A stretch of DNA of 64,000 nucleotides, from NCBI RefSeq assembly GCF_900302455.1, contig NZ_ONZG01000013.1:1-64000 (forward strand), written 5' to 3'. Positions 61,689-64,000 of this stretch are shown here, piece after piece. The stretch comes from Falsiruegeria mediterranea M17 (GTDB lineage Bacteria; Pseudomonadota; Alphaproteobacteria; Rhodobacterales; Rhodobacteraceae). A program made the translations under genes and the position numbers. A model generated the notes under the pieces. That model had not been told where the DNA came from. It searched no databases and was given only the letters and a program-made list of their open reading frames with translations. Position 1 is the first letter of the stretch. Every line of letters begins with the position of its first letter.

Positions 61689-61741
61689 TTCCAAAATTCT
61701 GCCACCGTCTGTGGACAGTGACAGACTTTAACCTCTTCAGT

Positions 61742-62536
61742 TCAGTCATCCGCATGCCCCGCCCGCAGGCCTTCGCGCACCCGATGCGCCACCTCGATGA
61801 ACTCAGGGGTGTCGCGAATGTCCAAGGGGCGTTCCTTGGGCAGCGGGCTTTCGATCACATCCGTGATCCGTCCTGGCCTTGGGCTCATCACCACGATTTT
61901 GGTCGACAGATACACCGCCTCGGGGATCGAGTGTGTGACAAAGCCGATGGTCTTGTCTGTTCGCGCCCACAACTCCAACAATTGCTCGTTCAGGTGATCG
62001 CGCACGATCTCATCCAGCGCCCCGAACGGCTCGTCCATCAACAAGATATCAGCATCAAAGGCCAGCGCCCGCGCGATAGAGGCACGCTGCTGCATCCCCC
62101 CCGACAACTGCCAGGGATACTTGCCACCAAATCCATCCAAATCAACAAGTTCCAACACATCGTTCACGCGTTTGTCTTGATCGGACTTCGAATATCCCAT
62201 GATCTCAAGCGGCAGTTTGATGTTCTTGGCAATCGTGCGCCACGGGTACAAACCCGCCGCTTGAAACACATAGCCATAGGCCCGGTTCCGCCGCGCCTCA
62301 TCCGGGGTCATGCCATTGACGCTCAGACTGCCGCCAGTGGGTGTTTCCAGGGCAGCAATGCACCGCAAGAACGTGGTCTTGCCACAGCCCGAGGGACCGA
62401 TGAAGCTGACAAAATCGCCCTTGTTTATCTCAAGGTTCACATCCTTGAGTGCGTGCACCGGGCCGTCGTTGGTTTGAAACGTCAGATCCAGTTGCCTCGC
62501 CTCGATCACAGGCTGGGTGGTGTTTTCAGTAGTCAT
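61742..62536 (-). CDS. ABC transporter ATP-binding protein (SsuB/TauB/ThiZ type)
   Basis: This 264-residue ATPase has Walker A GPSGCGKTTFLRCIA, signature LSGGMQQRASIARAL, Walker B ILLMDEPFGALD and switch His in GFVTHSIPEAVYLS. The sequence is typical of NMT1/THI5 and taurine-like importers. It lies between the dihydropyrimidinase gene and the permeases in one minus-strand operon. Start at 62536, shortly after the hydA hairpin. Confidence 0.92.
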   Translation of the reverse strand: MTTENTTQPVIEARQLDLTFQTNDGPVHALKDVNLEINKGDFVSFIGPSGCGKTTFLRCIAALETPTGGSLSVNGMTPDEARRNRAYGYVFQAAGLYPWRTIAKNIKLPLEIMGYSKSDQDKRVNDVLELVDLDGFGGKYPWQLSGGMQQRASIARALAFDADILLMDEPFGALDEIVRDHLNEQLLELWARTDKTIGFVTHSIPEAVYLSTKIVVMSPRPGRITDVIESPLPKERPLDIRDTPEFIEVAHRVREGLRAGHADD

Positions 62537-62563
62537 TCTATCGCCTTGTAAAGACAGGGAATT

Positions 62564-62584
62564 GGGCCGCTCCTTAGGCGGCCC
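62564..62584 (-). terminator. Hairpin between hydA and the ATPase gene
   Basis: GGGCCGC, a 7-base loop and GCGGCCC; no U-run. Likely an intercistronic stabilising hairpin. Confidence 0.4.
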
Positions 62585-62593
62585 AGATCCGAA

Positions 62594-64000
62594 TTATACG
62601 CCGGTGGCAGGAATACCGGTGCGCTCGACCGGACGCGGAGACGTCAGCTCTTTCCAGCTGCTGAGCGCGCGGTTGACGGGTGTGTTGGCCTCACGCTCGA
62701 CAAACTTGCCGTGGCCCTCTTGGGTGCGGATTTCGCCATCGTACACAGCGACCTGTCCACGGGTCAGGGTAAAGCGCGGCAAGCCCTTGACCTCTTTGCC
62801 TTCGAACACGTTGTAGTCGATAGAGCTTTGCTGTGTAGATGCCTGAATTGTCTTCGTTTTGTTCGGGTCCCAAACAACCAGGTCTGCATCCGCCCCAACC
62901 AGAACCGCGCCCTTCTTGGGATAGCAGTTCAGGATCTTGGCGATGTTGGTCGAGGTGACGGCGACAAACTCATTCGGGGTCAGGCGACCGGTCTCGACCC
63001 CATGGGTCCAAAGCATCGGCATGCGATCCTCAAGACCGCCGGTGCCATTGGGGATCTTTGAAAAGTCACCCACGCCATAGCGTTTCTGTTCAGTGGTAAA
63101 GGCGCAGTGATCGGTTGCTACAACCGACAGCGATCCACCCTGCAGGCCCGCCCACAGGCTTTCCTGGTGGCGCGCATCACGGAACGGCGGGCTCATCACC
63201 CGGCGGGCCGCATGGTCCCAATCCTCGTGGAAATACTCGCGCTCATCCAAGGTCAGGTGCTGAATCAGCGGCTCGCCCCAGACGCGCTTGCCCTGCATCC
63301 GTGCTCGCCGAATGGCCTCATGCGCCTCTTCGCACGAGGTGTGCACCACATAGAGCGGCACACCAGCCATGTCGGCAATCATGATTGCGCGGTTGGTGGC
63401 TTCGCCCTCAACCTGGCTGGGTCGGGAATAGGCGTGCCCCTCGGGTCCGGTGTTGCCCTCGGCCAGCAGCTTGGCAGTCATCTCGGCCACCACATCGCCG
63501 TTTTCAGCGTGGACCATGGCGATGCCGCCCAGTTCGGCCAGACGGTTGAAGGACGAGAACAGCTCGTCATCGTTCACCATCAAGGCCCCCTTGTAGGCCA
63601 GGAAGTGCTTGAACGTGTTGATACCGCGCTGTTCGATCACGGTTTTCATGTCGTTGAACACCTGCTCGCCCCACCAGGTCACAGCCATGTGGAAAGAGTA
63701 GTCGCAGTTCGCGCGAGTCGACTTGTTGTCCCAGCGTTTGATCGCATCCAGCAGGCTTTCACCCTGGTTGGGCAGGCAGAAGTCCACCACCATTGTGGTG
63801 CCACCGGCAAGCCCTGCCCGCGTACCGCTTTCGAAATCGTCGCTGGAGTATGTGCCCATAAACGGCATCTCCAGATGCACATGCGGATCAATCCCGCCCG
63901 GCATCACGTAACATCCGGTGGCGTCCAGCTCCTCGTCACCGCTCAGCCCCATGCCAATCTCGATGATCTGACCGCCCTCAACCAACACATCCGCCTTGTA
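62594..64000 (-). CDS. hydA: Dihydropyrimidinase (D-hydantoinase), N-terminus beyond the window
   Basis: At least 468 residues of an amidohydrolase are present; the frame is open to 64000 (YKADVLVEGGQIIEIG), so only about 15-20 N-terminal residues should be missing. Metal motifs: GGIDPHVHLEMPF, the carboxylated lysine in FLAYKGALMVND, HAENGD, VHTSCEEAHEA and ATDHCAFTTEQKRYG. The enzyme opens dihydrouracil or dihydrothymine rings (and hydantoins). It heads an operon with an NMT1/THI5-type importer, indicating reductive pyrimidine or hydantoin use. Confidence 0.93.
   Translation of the reverse strand, partial: YKADVLVEGGQIIEIGMGLSGDEELDATGCYVMPGGIDPHVHLEMPFMGTYSSDDFESGTRAGLAGGTTMVVDFCLPNQGESLLDAIKRWDNKSTRANCDYSFHMAVTWWGEQVFNDMKTVIEQRGINTFKHFLAYKGALMVNDDELFSSFNRLAELGGIAMVHAENGDVVAEMTAKLLAEGNTGPEGHAYSRPSQVEGEATNRAIMIADMAGVPLYVVHTSCEEAHEAIRRARMQGKRVWGEPLIQHLTLDEREYFHEDWDHAARRVMSPPFRDARHQESLWAGLQGGSLSVVATDHCAFTTEQKRYGVGDFSKIPNGTGGLEDRMPMLWTHGVETGRLTPNEFVAVTSTNIAKILNCYPKKGAVLVGADADLVVWDPNKTKTIQASTQQSSIDYNVFEGKEVKGLPRFTLTRGQVAVYDGEIRTQEGHGKFVEREANTPVNRALSSWKELTSPRPVERTGIPATGV

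Noticed and set aside
1-64000. CRISPR arrays, tRNA or rRNA genes, replication origin
   Set aside because: I saw no regularly spaced direct repeats, cloverleaf-like sequences or rRNA stretches, and no DnaA-box clusters or parABS; all absent as far as reading by eye can tell.

Overview
The window looks like chromosomal DNA of a marine alphaproteobacterium of the Roseobacter group (Rhodobacterales). This rests on the high-GC codon usage, SMP-30/DgoK/IlvD-type sugar catabolism, TRAP and ABC transporters, a hmuSTUV haem locus, a DUF3305/DUF3306-type formate dehydrogenase cluster and the general protein flavour. No species can be named from sequence alone. I saw no rRNA, tRNA or CRISPR array. The only mobile DNA is a piece of an IS5-family element at the left edge, plus possible traces of similar IS ends near 13.6 kb.

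Layout: (1) 1-160 IS5 transposase fragment. (2) 235-13418 galactoside locus: an ABC ATPase and an IclR regulator on the minus strand, divergent from a tightly packed plus-strand operon of sugar-binding protein, two permeases, GH4 alpha-galactosidase, IlvD/Edd-type dehydratase, SDR dehydrogenase, KDGal kinase, KDPGal aldolase, SMP-30 lactonase and GH42 beta-galactosidase. Together these form a complete De Ley-Doudoroff route from galactosides to pyruvate and glyceraldehyde 3-phosphate. (3) 13780-17190 a LysR regulator and tcuAB (tricarballylate oxidation). (4) 17427-26427 haem uptake: tonB, two exbD, exbB, a small secreted protein and a TonB-dependent receptor, divergent from hmuSTUV. (5) 26428-27543 a solitary contractile-tail sheath gene with no phage neighbours. 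(6) 27624-30747 a TRAP transporter. (7) 31228-40019 acetate module: acs, a short adenylate kinase, DUF4212 plus acetate-type symporter, a cNMP/CBS/DUF294 protein and a membrane PAS-exonuclease. (8) 40080-40882 a flavin reductase and a small DUF protein. (9) 40906-58220 formate dehydrogenase cluster: Fe-S/cofactor accessory genes, two unusual c-type cytochromes, a polyferredoxin, DUF3305/DUF3306, a TorD chaperone, a small Tat peptide, fdhABC, a HTH-PBP regulator and a tungstate ABC transporter (tupABC), which suggests a tungsten enzyme. (10) 58792-64000 an NMT1/THI5-type ABC transporter and the C-terminal part of dihydropyrimidinase (pyrimidine or hydantoin catabolism).

Points most worth a second look: a c-type cytochrome whose N-terminal half looks like a shrunken TupA; a sensor-like membrane protein whose output domain is a DEDDh exonuclease rather than a kinase; an orphan tail sheath gene; an ExbD whose membrane aspartate is asparagine, next to a normal ExbD; an SDR dehydrogenase with Asn in place of the catalytic Lys; and a three-copy dispersed hairpin repeat. 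Function calls come from motif recognition by eye. No database search was run.
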